From: Cryptomeria japonica | Taxonomy: Eukaryota > Streptophyta > Pinopsida > Cupressales > Cupressaceae | DNA: 64,000 nucleotides | Assembly: GCF_030272615.1 (NCBI RefSeq) | Contig: NC_081412.1 | Location: 667,538,352-667,602,351, forward strand | Direction of reading: 5' to 3' | Shown: piece by piece, positions 10,000-19,754 of the stretch | How positions within the stretch are numbered: the first letter of the stretch is position 1 | Layout of the letters: each line of letters starts with the position of its first letter | Translations under genes and position numbers: made by a program | The notes under the pieces: model-generated | Told to the model about the DNA's origin: nothing | Database searches by the model: none | The model's input: the letters and a program-made list of their open reading frames with translations, nothing else

Positions 10000-12900
10000 A
10001 TGAGTTTTACAACAATAAGCCCTACCTACACTATTCCCGTTAGACGAAGCCTTAGAATTAAGTCCTTCCAAGGTTTAATTACTGAGGAGATGGAACCTAA
10101 TTTGAATGGCCTTTTTAACGAGGACATGGGTAATTCCTCTAATCCTCCTAATGATGAAGAAGCTCTCCATGAGGTTTCTGTAGAACAACTTTCAAAATTG
10201 GATAATCAATTTGACGATTTTCGACAATGGATGTCTCAAGAATACCCCGATAGTCAAGCTCTTCCTTTAATTGAGGGTCTAAAATGTATGCTTCAAAGTG
10301 ATAAGAATGGAATTGATATTTTGCGTGGTATTGCACACATTGTGGATTCAAATGTGATGCCTATGAAGAGTTGTGCCGAAACCTTAGGTTATACACAACC
10401 TCCTACTCAAGACAATCATTCTATTCCTTTGACGACTTCTATTGCTAGTATACCTACTTTTACATCAAACATAATGACTACTTCAACACGAGACATTCCT
10501 CCTATGATCACCAGTCATGGGGGCAATCCCTCTTCTTCAATCAACCCTCTTCCTTCATTCAATCCGACTTCTTCATTCATTCCTTCAATGAGTGTGCCTA
10601 TTATATCACCACAAATGAACATGACGCAAGGGGGCAATTCATTTAACCATTCCATTCCTCCTTGTAGTGTTCCTCCTTTCCAATCATCTCCTATGACTAA
10701 CTATCATAGTGTCCCACCACCTTACTCTCTACCTTCTTTCAATAACATAACACCTCCATCACAATCTAACACGTCTAATATGAACTCTTCGACTGAAGTG
10801 ACCATTAACAATCTTGCACAAACTGTCTCTTCCTTACAGCAACAAATTGCCTCTATGAATCAATCTAAGTTTAGTGTGCCCACATTTGATGTTGTGAGCC
10901 CACTTTCTCTTGACATTGTCCGAGCTATTCCCCCTAAACATGTTGAAATTCCACATTTGGAGCTTTATAATGGTAAGGGTGATCCTCTAACACATGTTAA
11001 GACCTTTCAAACAATATGTACTGATTTTGCTTATGACCAAAGGTTGCTTGCAAAACTGTTTACTAGAACATTAAGAGACAAAGCCCTACAATGGTATTGC
11101 TCGTTGCCTTCCTATTCTATTACTTCTTTCGAACAACTTGCAAATGCTTTTATTCAACAATTTCAAAACAATATAAGTCCTAAAGTTACTTTGATTGATT
11201 TAATGCATTGTAAACAAGGTGTTAAAGAAAAAGTGACTGATTTCATTGGTAGATATAAGCATTTGTATGCTCAGATTTCCTTTCCAGTGCCTGACAATGA
11301 TATTCAAAGAATCTTTATTTCTAATTTACAAAAAGACATTAGAGAAAAACTCCTGTTTTCTGAGTTTACTTCTTTCCAACAGTTGTGCGCAACTCTTCAC
11401 AATTATCAACTGACTGTGAGTCAAATGGAACAATCACATCCTATGGCTCCGAGTGATAAGGGTGATAGTAGTCAACAACCATTTGGGAAGTTTAAAATGA
11501 ATAGAGAGTCCATTAAATTCAATGAAAACATCATCAACAACAATGTGAATGCAGCATCAGGTGTGTCTCCTATTTCTAAGTTTTTCAAGAAAGAAAGAAA
11601 GTTTACTCCTTTGAATGAATCATTGCATAGTATTATGAATAAGTTATTGGAACAAAATGTGCTTACTCTTCCTCCTATAAGGAAAATTGATCCTGCAAAG
11701 ATTAATTCACCCTATTTTGATAACAAATCTTTTTGTCAATTTCATCGTCAACCTGGGCATGATACTGAAAAATGTTTTGCTTTAAAGGGTAAAATTCAAG
11801 ATTTGATTGATAATAATACTATCTCTGTTTCTGGTGTGAATGATAAAGGCAACACATCTGTAGCTCCTCCTAACCAAAATCTTCAGATTTTTACTGATCC
11901 ATTGTCTTCTCATACCTCTAATGTGATTGATACTACTGATTCCTCTGTCTCACCTGATGATCTTGTGTCTATGACTCCGAATGTGATTAATTTTGTGGAG
12001 CAACAGAAAATCCCTAAAGAACCTTCCATCACATTTGATTCCAGTGAAACTGTCAAGGCACCTGATGGTCCTTTATATATAGTTGCAAAATTCAAGAACA
12101 CACCTTGCCGTGGGGTGCTTATTGATCCTTCTTGTATGGTTAATGTCATTACTGAAGAATTTCTTTTTACTTTGCAATTGAATCAAGTTATCTATGACGA
12201 AACAAATGTGGTTGTGAAACTATTTGATGCATTTTCTTCTCCTGCAATTGGTTCTATTACATTACCTATTGAGGTCCATAACAAAACCCTTGATGTGGAC
12301 TTTGCTATTATTCCATCATCCGAACAATTTCGTGTGAAGCTAGGCTATCCTTGGCTATCTTCCATGAAAGCTATTTCTTCTCCTATTCATAAGTGCTTGA
12401 AATTTCCCCATAATGGTGAAGTTGTTACTGTCAATCATAGTCTCTTTAAACCAGCTGAAAGAACTTCTAGCATTCCTATTGATTACTTTTGGCCTAAACA
12501 ATTCCAGTCTCTTCCTCCGCGAAGTGATCATCTTTTCAAATCTTATCAAAAGTGGAAAAAAGATATGATCCTATCTCTAAGTGAACCTAGAACACCCAAA
12601 CTTGATATTCCTATCATTCTTGAGAAGGAGGTTCTTCCCTTGAAAGATAAAACTAATGTCTTTCCTCAAGAAGATTCCCAACCCATCCCTATGGATGTGA
12701 CTATGCCTATATCTAATAAACTTCCTAAGAGTAGACCTATACCTCCTCGTCATGATGGACTTGGTCTCCTTCCTAAACCAAATATTCCTCCTTTATATGG
12801 AGCAGTTCCTCCTCCTTCCTTTTATAGAGAGAAGAGACCTTCCTCTTCTCCTATTAATCAACCTAAGAGACCACAACCTAAACACCCAAGTGATAAGGAT

Positions 12901-13443
12901 GAGAACATTCCTCCTCCTCAATCTCCTAATCTTCCTACTAAGACTAGACGAAATCGTTCTGCACGTGAACGCCGACGAAAGCATCGTCTTAGAGCTCAGG
13001 CAGCTGCCTCTCAAACTTTGCAATCCCCAAAAACACCTTCAACAAGCATTATTCCATTTTCTCCTCAGCTGACGATTGAGCCGAAATCTCCTAAACATAA
13101 GATGCATGATGGTCTTGATCCTGTGCAAGTTAAAGATCCTATTTTTATAAATCTTGATGATGATATAGATGAAAATGTTATTCATGATGCAAATGTTACT
13201 CCTGTTCATTCTGATAGTGAATATGAACTTGTGGATATTGATAACCATTTATCTAACGCATTTTCTAAAACACTTATCCTAGCTCCTAGACAAGAACACC
13301 GTGGCTTGGGATATGAACATGGCCCTTGTTTGGATCTTGTGATAGCTCCATCTGCTGTGTTGAATGTTCCTCCTCTAGCGTGTTCCCTACCTTCCCGAAA
13401 CATTGATCAGCAAGATCGGGGGGTAGATGACGTGCTAGACTAG
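10000..13443 (+). CDS. gag: Gag-protease-like polyprotein of element 2 (1147 aa, intact)
   Basis: This is a single open frame from MSFTTISPTY to a stop at 13441. The start is supported by the matching start of the element 1 copy. In order it has: a Ser/Pro/Asn-rich region (about 130-290); a retrotransposon gag core (about 310-475, with YNGKGDPLTHVKTF and KALQWY); a C-x2-H-x4-H-x4-C finger CQFHRQPGHDTEKC (about 579-592); and a retropepsin-like fold (about 687-800). In that fold the active-site loop reads LIDPSCMVNV rather than DTG/DSG, though LGYPWL is kept. After it come a proline-rich stretch, a strongly basic segment (about 980-1000, RRNRSARERRRKHRLR), and an acidic tail with PIFINLDDDID (about 1047-1057). 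There is no RT or integrase. It probably forms particles and packages its own RNA while a partner supplies pol; the lost G of the active site makes protease activity doubtful. Confidence 0.9.
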   Translation: MSFTTISPTYTIPVRRSLRIKSFQGLITEEMEPNLNGLFNEDMGNSSNPPNDEEALHEVSVEQLSKLDNQFDDFRQWMSQEYPDSQALPLIEGLKCMLQSDKNGIDILRGIAHIVDSNVMPMKSCAETLGYTQPPTQDNHSIPLTTSIASIPTFTSNIMTTSTRDIPPMITSHGGNPSSSINPLPSFNPTSSFIPSMSVPIISPQMNMTQGGNSFNHSIPPCSVPPFQSSPMTNYHSVPPPYSLPSFNNITPPSQSNTSNMNSSTEVTINNLAQTVSSLQQQIASMNQSKFSVPTFDVVSPLSLDIVRAIPPKHVEIPHLELYNGKGDPLTHVKTFQTICTDFAYDQRLLAKLFTRTLRDKALQWYCSLPSYSITSFEQLANAFIQQFQNNISPKVTLIDLMHCKQGVKEKVTDFIGRYKHLYAQISFPVPDNDIQRIFISNLQKDIREKLLFSEFTSFQQLCATLHNYQLTVSQMEQSHPMAPSDKGDSSQQPFGKFKMNRESIKFNENIINNNVNAASGVSPISKFFKKERKFTPLNESLHSIMNKLLEQNVLTLPPIRKIDPAKINSPYFDNKSFCQFHRQPGHDTEKCFALKGKIQDLIDNNTISVSGVNDKGNTSVAPPNQNLQIFTDPLSSHTSNVIDTTDSSVSPDDLVSMTPNVINFVEQQKIPKEPSITFDSSETVKAPDGPLYIVAKFKNTPCRGVLIDPSCMVNVITEEFLFTLQLNQVIYDETNVVVKLFDAFSSPAIGSITLPIEVHNKTLDVDFAIIPSSEQFRVKLGYPWLSSMKAISSPIHKCLKFPHNGEVVTVNHSLFKPAERTSSIPIDYFWPKQFQSLPPRSDHLFKSYQKWKKDMILSLSEPRTPKLDIPIILEKEVLPLKDKTNVFPQEDSQPIPMDVTMPISNKLPKSRPIPPRHDGLGLLPKPNIPPLYGAVPPPSFYREKRPSSSPINQPKRPQPKHPSDKDENIPPPQSPNLPTKTRRNRSARERRRKHRLRAQAAASQTLQSPKTPSTSIIPFSPQLTIEPKSPKHKMHDGLDPVQVKDPIFINLDDDIDENVIHDANVTPVHSDSEYELVDIDNHLSNAFSKTLILAPRQEHRGLGYEHGPCLDLVIAPSAVLNVPPLACSLPSRNIDQQDRGVDDVLD

Positions 13444-14171
13444 TTTCATTAGCATAGCAGATTCTCTCCTCCTCTCTTTCGTTACTTCTTCTATGTGTTA
13501 TTCTCATTCTTCTATTTGTTGTCCTTAGTGTTGTCTACTTGAGGACGATGCAAAGCATTGAGATCTCTCGATCTCTCTCATGTTGACTCAAAAGACACAT
13601 GTGTTCCCTTCTTCTAGGTGACCTTCCTTGATTGGGGAATGAAGAACAATTATGCATACATACATATGATATACATGAATTATCATACAGCATACTGACC
13701 CCGAGGAAAGCGAAGTCACCTTGTGCTTTGTGTTTTGTGTCTATTATCCTTGGGCTTATCTCACACTTGGGGGCTAAATCCTTGTGATAACGTGCTCCTT
13801 TCCCTTCTCATTCTTATATGTATCACTACCTTAAAGCAATCACCCCCGGTGAGGCGTGTGCGATCTCTTTAACGTAGGGGGGCATACATCCCGTTCATAG
13901 CTTTTCAAGATACTTGAAAATTTCTTGGCAAATTTAGCTTTGCCTTGAAAATTTTTGATATCTTTCTTGCATGACTCATAGTGAGGGAACCTTACTACTG
14001 ACAGTCATGGTTCTCCCTCGTGATCTTCCCTTTTACTTTGTCAATCGAAGTCGTAAGATCCTTAGTCCACTGGGGGCTTGGCGTATCTTGCCTCCTTGAA
14101 GTGGTGAAAGTTTTTCAATGTTGTTTCCTTGTACTTTATCGGAAGTATGAGCGTACGCTTATACTCCCGCT
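13444..14171 (+). other. 3' untranslated internal region of element 2
   Basis: No gene is present. It is conserved with element 1 (7022-7570 and 32022-32202) in several blocks, including 'acttgaggacgatgcaaagc' and 'gtccactgggggcttgg'. That suggests it has a role in the RNA. Confidence 0.7.
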
Positions 14172-14186
14172 AAAGTGGGGGCTAAA
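14172..14186 (+). other. Polypurine tract of element 2
   Basis: AAAGTGGGGGCTAAA abuts the 3' LTR start TGTAGCG. Element 1 has AAAGTGAGGGCTAAA at 32203-32217 in the same position. Confidence 0.8.
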
Positions 14187-14627
14187 TGTAGCGTCCTAAA
14201 ATTGTGACACTTGCAATTTCGACTGCATTTGGGTCTTCACGATGGCGACGCAACACTGAACCTGAATGGAGACCCCGAAACTTGTCCACAACATCAAAAA
14301 CTGCATTTTTCCAGCACCCTGGCCTCATCCTCCTTGCACCCTGCTGTCTCGGGAGGTGGGACCAGAGCGCCCAGTGCCCTGGTCCTTCAGGACTAGGGCG
14401 CCCAGCGCCCTGGTCCCCCAGGACCATGGCGCCCAGCGCCCTGGTCCCTGGCCCTATTTTGGGCCCGATCTCCTATGGGACTTCGGGTCTTTAAGTTTGC
14501 AAATTGGAAAATAACACTTCCTAGTCGGCCCAAGGTCGGAAAAATCAGTCTATCAACCCTAATTAACAAGTATATAAACTACTTTTCCTCTCTCATTTTG
14601 GGGAGGAGGAAAAAAGGGCATGGAAAC
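14187..14627 (+). repeat. 3' LTR of element 2, left part
   Basis: It matches 7576-7985 and has three instead of two 31-bp palindromic units (14359-14451). It is cut at GAAAC (14623-14627) by element 3 and resumes at 31202, after the second duplication copy at 31197-31201. Confidence 0.92.
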
Positions 14628-15547
14628 TGTTGGGTCTCAAATCAACAGATTGGATAGATTCTAAGGAAATGCCAACTCCTATGATCAAACCCTCCAATTG
14701 ACTTGGCCAACTTATAGAGTGAACCTATTTGGTTACTAACTCTCTCACTTTAGGCTTTGCAGGACCTAGGCAGGTATACCTACTCACTAGGTGTTCCTTT
14801 AACTAATGCTTTTTATAGCAGATTTAGTTTCTTAATCTGATATCTCCTAGTCTCAAAATGGCATAAGTTCCTAGAATGGAGATACAGCAGATGAGTTCAA
14901 GATTGTTGTTGTAGAAGCTATTCGATCTATGTTTCCTAATTACTTCTGTTTGCTTTAAATGGTGAAATATAGTGATGAGTGTAATCTGTTTTTGACCAGT
15001 GCCTTCTTTGCTGTTTGGGCTACAGAGTCATTATACTTTCTTCAGGACTTATTATGCGAGCCTGTGAGACAGTTTTTTAATCCACCCTTTTATAGACCTG
15101 TCGGTTATTATTTCTTTTGAGATCAATTTGAATGCTTATATCATATGTTGATTGAATGAATTTAACCCTACCTTTAAGGGACCAATCAATGAAGTACTGC
15201 GAGGAACAATTACAATTTGCAAGCAAAACTTTTGTTTCAACCTTATAACATGAAGCACAAATTTGATTTCAAGAATATGAATAACCTTATCACTTTAGAT
15301 AATATCACAAACGATTGCCAAAACAAAGTGAAATAATCCACAACACATACGCAAAGAAAAACAACAGTTCATAGCATGTATTCCATTGAAGTTTGTAAAA
15401 CTTACAGGCTGTCATACATCGCCATCTTCTTATTGTGCATTTTTTTTCCTGTCACCCCCTTTACTTTACAAAAACCATTCTCATATATATATGGGAATGA
15501 AATATATTCATGAAAAGACACGTCTTTTCGAAATGCTAATCATTAGT

Positions 15548-18500
15548 TTAAACGTTTCTAACAAACTTAAGCAAAAAGAGATTAAGAATTCCTAAATGAT
15601 GAATATAATCATCATCATTAAAGATTTTGATTTTAGCACTCTGTTTCTTCAATTCTTCTCCTTGCGACAGATATTTGAATATCATCTGGTTGATGGTAGG
15701 GGCCATGTCTTTACTTCGATCCATTTCTGACAAAGCCCAATCTTTGACGCTGATAAGCTCATTCCGCAAGTCCTCCAGGGATATTACATCTCCTTCTTTA
15801 TAGACCGAAGGCATTCCAATAGGTCTCCCATCATCCAAGTCGTTGAGATCTTTCCTTAGCGCATCTTCGAGTTTAACATGATTCTCCATGTACGCTATCC
15901 CTTCAGTCTTCTCCTCTGTCGTCATTGTATCAACACTATTCAGTACTTCATGTAGTCGTGCTTTTAATCTCTCATGCACTTTTAATGCCTTTATAGTTCC
16001 ATTATATACCTTCCAATATGGTTCGACATGCGAAAGCATGGTGTTAAACCGATGTCTGATGATATCATTGACCAGTTTATCCATCTTTTGTTGGATACTA
16101 TTTGCATGTTTGGTGGCTTTATCTGCTTGATACTTCCAGTACAGAGCATCGGAAACATCATCCAAGCTACGTCCTGTGGGATATGAGGTGTATTCTCTTA
16201 TGGGAGTCCCTGTCTCAAGTTGCAATATTTTTGCTTGCAACTTTTGATTCTCCTCTTTGGATTTTTCATACAACCCCTTATATGTGATATTTTCTTTGAC
16301 CAAAAATTCTGTCTCGTCCAGGTTTAATCTGGCAACATCCAAGTTCAATTTAGCAGTGACCCTAGGGTCAGTCTTTCCAACCTGATGAGCCATGAGGTGT
16401 CCAAAGGTTTCTTCAATATCCACAATGATAGGCCTCTTCCCCTTTGGATATAATGCCCATTGTAGGAGAGCCTTCTTGTCAAGATCATATCCAGAGCCTA
16501 GGAATAATTTGTCTATCTCCTGAGGCAACACCTGTTGATTCAAATCTTGCTTTTTCAAGAACCTGTCAAATAGAAGTGCTGAGTTTATATCCCAACCAGA
16601 AAAGATGATTACACCGGCCTCTTTTAATAATTTTCTCCCTTTCTCAGGGGTCATATCTTTCATGAGGATATCAATCTCATCCTGCAATTTCTTCATCTGT
16701 TCTTCTTCTGGTCTTCCAGCCATGCTTCATTTAACATGTGCTCCTTTGTACTGGTACAAAAATGAAAGGAATTCCCTAGAAGAGGCGAATCCATCATCAG
16801 CAACAAAATCTTCATGTTCAGTCATCCTTATATCGACAACATCCTTAATATTAATTTCACCAGTGTCCATATTTATCTCTGCTTCAAAACCAGGAGGATA
16901 ATCTTCTCTAGGAGAATCAACAGGGATACTACTAGCAGTTGATTTTGGTGACATGTGAGCTAAGGGTTGACTATCCTTCTCAGTATTAATAAAATGAAGG
17001 AATTGTGGGGGCACTCTATGCATGATCTCTGCTTCATGTTGAAGCAGCCTTTTAGCCACTTCCAAAGGATCTTGGAGATTTCCAATTAGATCTCCATCTA
17101 TCATTCCCCTTGCCCTTTTCCATTTGTAGGCCTCCCAAGTCAATCCACTCTTTTCTCTCAAAACCCTGGCCTCTTCTCTTTCAAGATTTTTAATCAGGTC
17201 ATCTGGCATTTTGGCTACATGTATTCCAGCTTTGAGTTTTTGTGACGCTCTGGCAGCTCTTATATACCCTTCAGGATCGAAGTTTTCTCTAGGCTCACCT
17301 AGAGTCATGCCATAGTAATCTAACTTATTCTGTAGTAAATGATAGCTTTTTGAACTTTTAACAATAAAGTCAGAAAAAACCAATAAACCTGGAACGATGG
17401 ACTGTTTACCGAAATCTGTTAGGTGTTTAGCACTGACAATAGACAATTGTCTTATAATCTCCAGGCTAGCCACCCTGTTTGGCACTGTAATTGGAAGCAT
17501 GTGGGGTTTCCCTTCATATCCAAATACCCTGATTTCTGTGTGATTATCATGGCAATACCAATCACCCCAATTATGATCAATCTGTGACTCTGGAGAGAAG
17601 TCCTTTGGTCTGAGGAATCTCTTGATTTCAGGGGACAAAGTGTAATCCCTGTGTTGCCCAAAAGCTACACTAAGAGGTTTCACAAAATATTCTTGAAAGT
17701 GCCAGTACTGGTTGTTCATGAACCTCTGGTCCCATGCAGAAACCCATAACTGAACTGGCTTCCTCAAACCATTCTTATCATAAGATCTAATGCAGAAATC
17801 ATCTGACCAGAAGTTAATCTCTTGTCCACAATAAAGAATGATATGCATTAACAAGGAGTACAATGAAAAATGAACATTCACAAGATCCCCTTTCAATTTT
17901 TCCAACCCATGATTTAAGGCATCTGCAACATAAGTGGCAAAATCAAATGACCTAGGGTCTTTTGACTATAAGTCAGCACACAGAACCATAACCCCAATAT
18001 CCATGAGTGGATGAGCCTCTAGGCCTAATACTTGGGCTGCAGCATAATATGTATATTTGAAATATGGATGGAAGTGGTTGACATCAAACGGCACCTTGTC
18101 ATCTTTGCTGAACGGAACAAATGACCCACCCACTTTTGGACGGTGAATAGGTAGTCTCCAAGTCTTGTAGATGTTTTCCAGACTAAAGAATTCTTGTGAA
18201 AGTTTCTTCATATCAATACTCTCCTCCACCTCCCAGTCTAAATCAAATACCATATCAATAGTTTGTTTGTTAATCACTACTAATGGATTCCCTCTGTAAT
18301 CGCATATGGTTTTGGTTCTCGGATTATAACAATCTACCAGAGCTTTCATTAATTCAACATCTACAAACACGTTCGGGACTACCAATTTCCCTAAGTTCTT
18401 CTTCCATAGATTACATATGGGCTCGGGAGCATCCCTTCTTTTGTAGCTAAACAAGAATAATTCATGTCCTCTGATTTCAGTCCAAGTGTCTCCTAGATTT

Positions 18501-18715
18501 TCAAATCTATCCTCCAATCCTTCTTCTTCACTTTTGATTTTTTTAGACCTTACACTAGATGAGGGACACTGGTCTAACAAATCCTGAGTTAGAGCTCTCC
18601 CTTCTTTCTTTTGTCTCTTGGGCTTCTCTTCAGGGTTTAGTTCTTTTCCTTTCCTACTCTTTTTAGAAGAAGAAGATGAAGGTTCCATGATTACAAAAAA
18701 TATGAGAGACAACAC
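15548..18715 (-). pseudogene. LTR-encoded ORF of element 3, left copy (unknown function)
   Basis: This is the same frame as the right copy over 1056 codons. It is interrupted by TAG at 17966-17968 (shared with the right copy) and by TGA at 16727-16729, where the right copy has CGA. The TGA is therefore a later CpG-type C-to-T change. The likely start is MEPSSSSSKKSRKG near 18688, although an ATG exists at 18713. The N-terminus is lysine-rich and NLS-like (KKSRKGKEL...KPKRQKKEGR). The rest shows no catalytic motif I recognise. The last third has heptad-like charged helices. It lies wholly within the LTR and reads in the same direction as pol. I do not assign a function. Confidence 0.75.
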
Positions 18716-18984
18716 TTACTTGGAGAAATATCCAGCTCTTCTGACTGTCGTTCACAAGTTTCCGCAAGTTCTTCGCAATTTTCAGTCTTTTAGCATTGAT
18801 CTGGTTCTTATGAAAATTCAATCAGTTCAACTGTAATCGTATGGGCAACTTGTGCACAGTTAATGTTCTGCATCTACAATGGCTACTCAAGTGTTTAAAC
18901 TTAATGGCAGATGTGACATTCTTCACTTGGGCCTTTAACTCTTTCGCGGGAAGTACAGTTCGACCAAAGTGATCGTATTTCAAG

Positions 18985-19530
18985 TTATCAATGAAACCCT
19001 TGTCTTCGGCTGAGTGTTTAAATCTTCCATCGAAAGCCCATTCTGTTCGATACTATTCTTTCGGTGAATAGCCCATGTTGAGAAGCCACCTTCAAGACTC
19101 ATCGAAATCATTCTTTCATCAATAGACCTCTTTTTCGATAGGTCACTCGCAAGTTTCATCGAAATCATTCTTTCGATGAGTTCCTTTCTTCGGTGAAGGC
19201 TCATGTATGTTCACCGACAGTCCTTTTCCATCGATATCCTCCTTTATCGATAAAACACTTTTGCTTTTGTTCGACATTATGTCATCGATGAGATTTTGCA
19301 TTTCGATGAATGCTTTATGAGTTTCTTCGGTAGTTATATTTCTTCGAAATCACTTTTTGCCTTTTGCCTTTTGTTTTTCACTTTTTCGATGAAACTTGGA
19401 GTATCGATGAGCGGTTTTCTATATTCATCGAAGGTTACTTTTTGCCAAAGTATTTTTGCTTGGCGCTTTATATACTTTATTTCGATGAAAATACTCTTTC
19501 GATGAAACTTCTTTCGGAGTGCTCGATACA
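18985..19530 (-). repeat. Array of TTCGATGAAA-like motifs in U3 of the left LTR
   Basis: More than ten copies of TCGATGA/TCATCGA, plus variants such as TTCGGTGAA and ATCGAT, lie in both orientations over about 550 bp. They sit upstream (minus sense) of the LTR ORF. The spacing is irregular. The matching array in the other LTR is 30555-31105. Confidence 0.8.
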
Positions 19531-19754
19531 AGTTGCTGGCCGAAACATCTTTTAGTCTTTACGCCTATGGAAATATACTTTTTTTTTATATATATTTTTT
19601 ATTTTCAAATATAGTGTCCAACAGCGGCTCTGACTGAGGATGGAGGCATATTGAATATGTCTTCAAGAATTCAGAATCTCTGGTTAGCGCAGATATATGA
19701 TGGTATTTACAATGGAAATGGATCCTAATCTACTGTACATGTGATATAGTATGT

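Larger units (their letters stand above)
14628..19623 (-). repeat. 3' LTR of element 3 (4996 bp)
   Basis: It matches 26202-31196 with scattered substitutions. Read on the minus strand it contains an AT-rich start, an array of TTCGATGAAA/TTTCATCGAA motifs (18985-19530), the long ORF (18715-15548), and a 920-bp non-coding tail (15547-14628). The element's own U3/R/U5 borders are not resolved. Confidence 0.94.

Noticed and set aside
12752-13072. 106-codon frame on plus and several minus frames over the gag ORF
   Set aside because: Shadows of the intact 1147-codon ORF with skewed composition.
15548-17905. Two separate genes of about 391 codons in the left LTR
   Set aside because: They are one frame. 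The right LTR reads through, and the break is a CGA-to-TGA change.
18985-19530. CRISPR-like repeat array
   Set aside because: Motifs are too short, irregularly spaced and in both orientations, and lie in a plant LTR.
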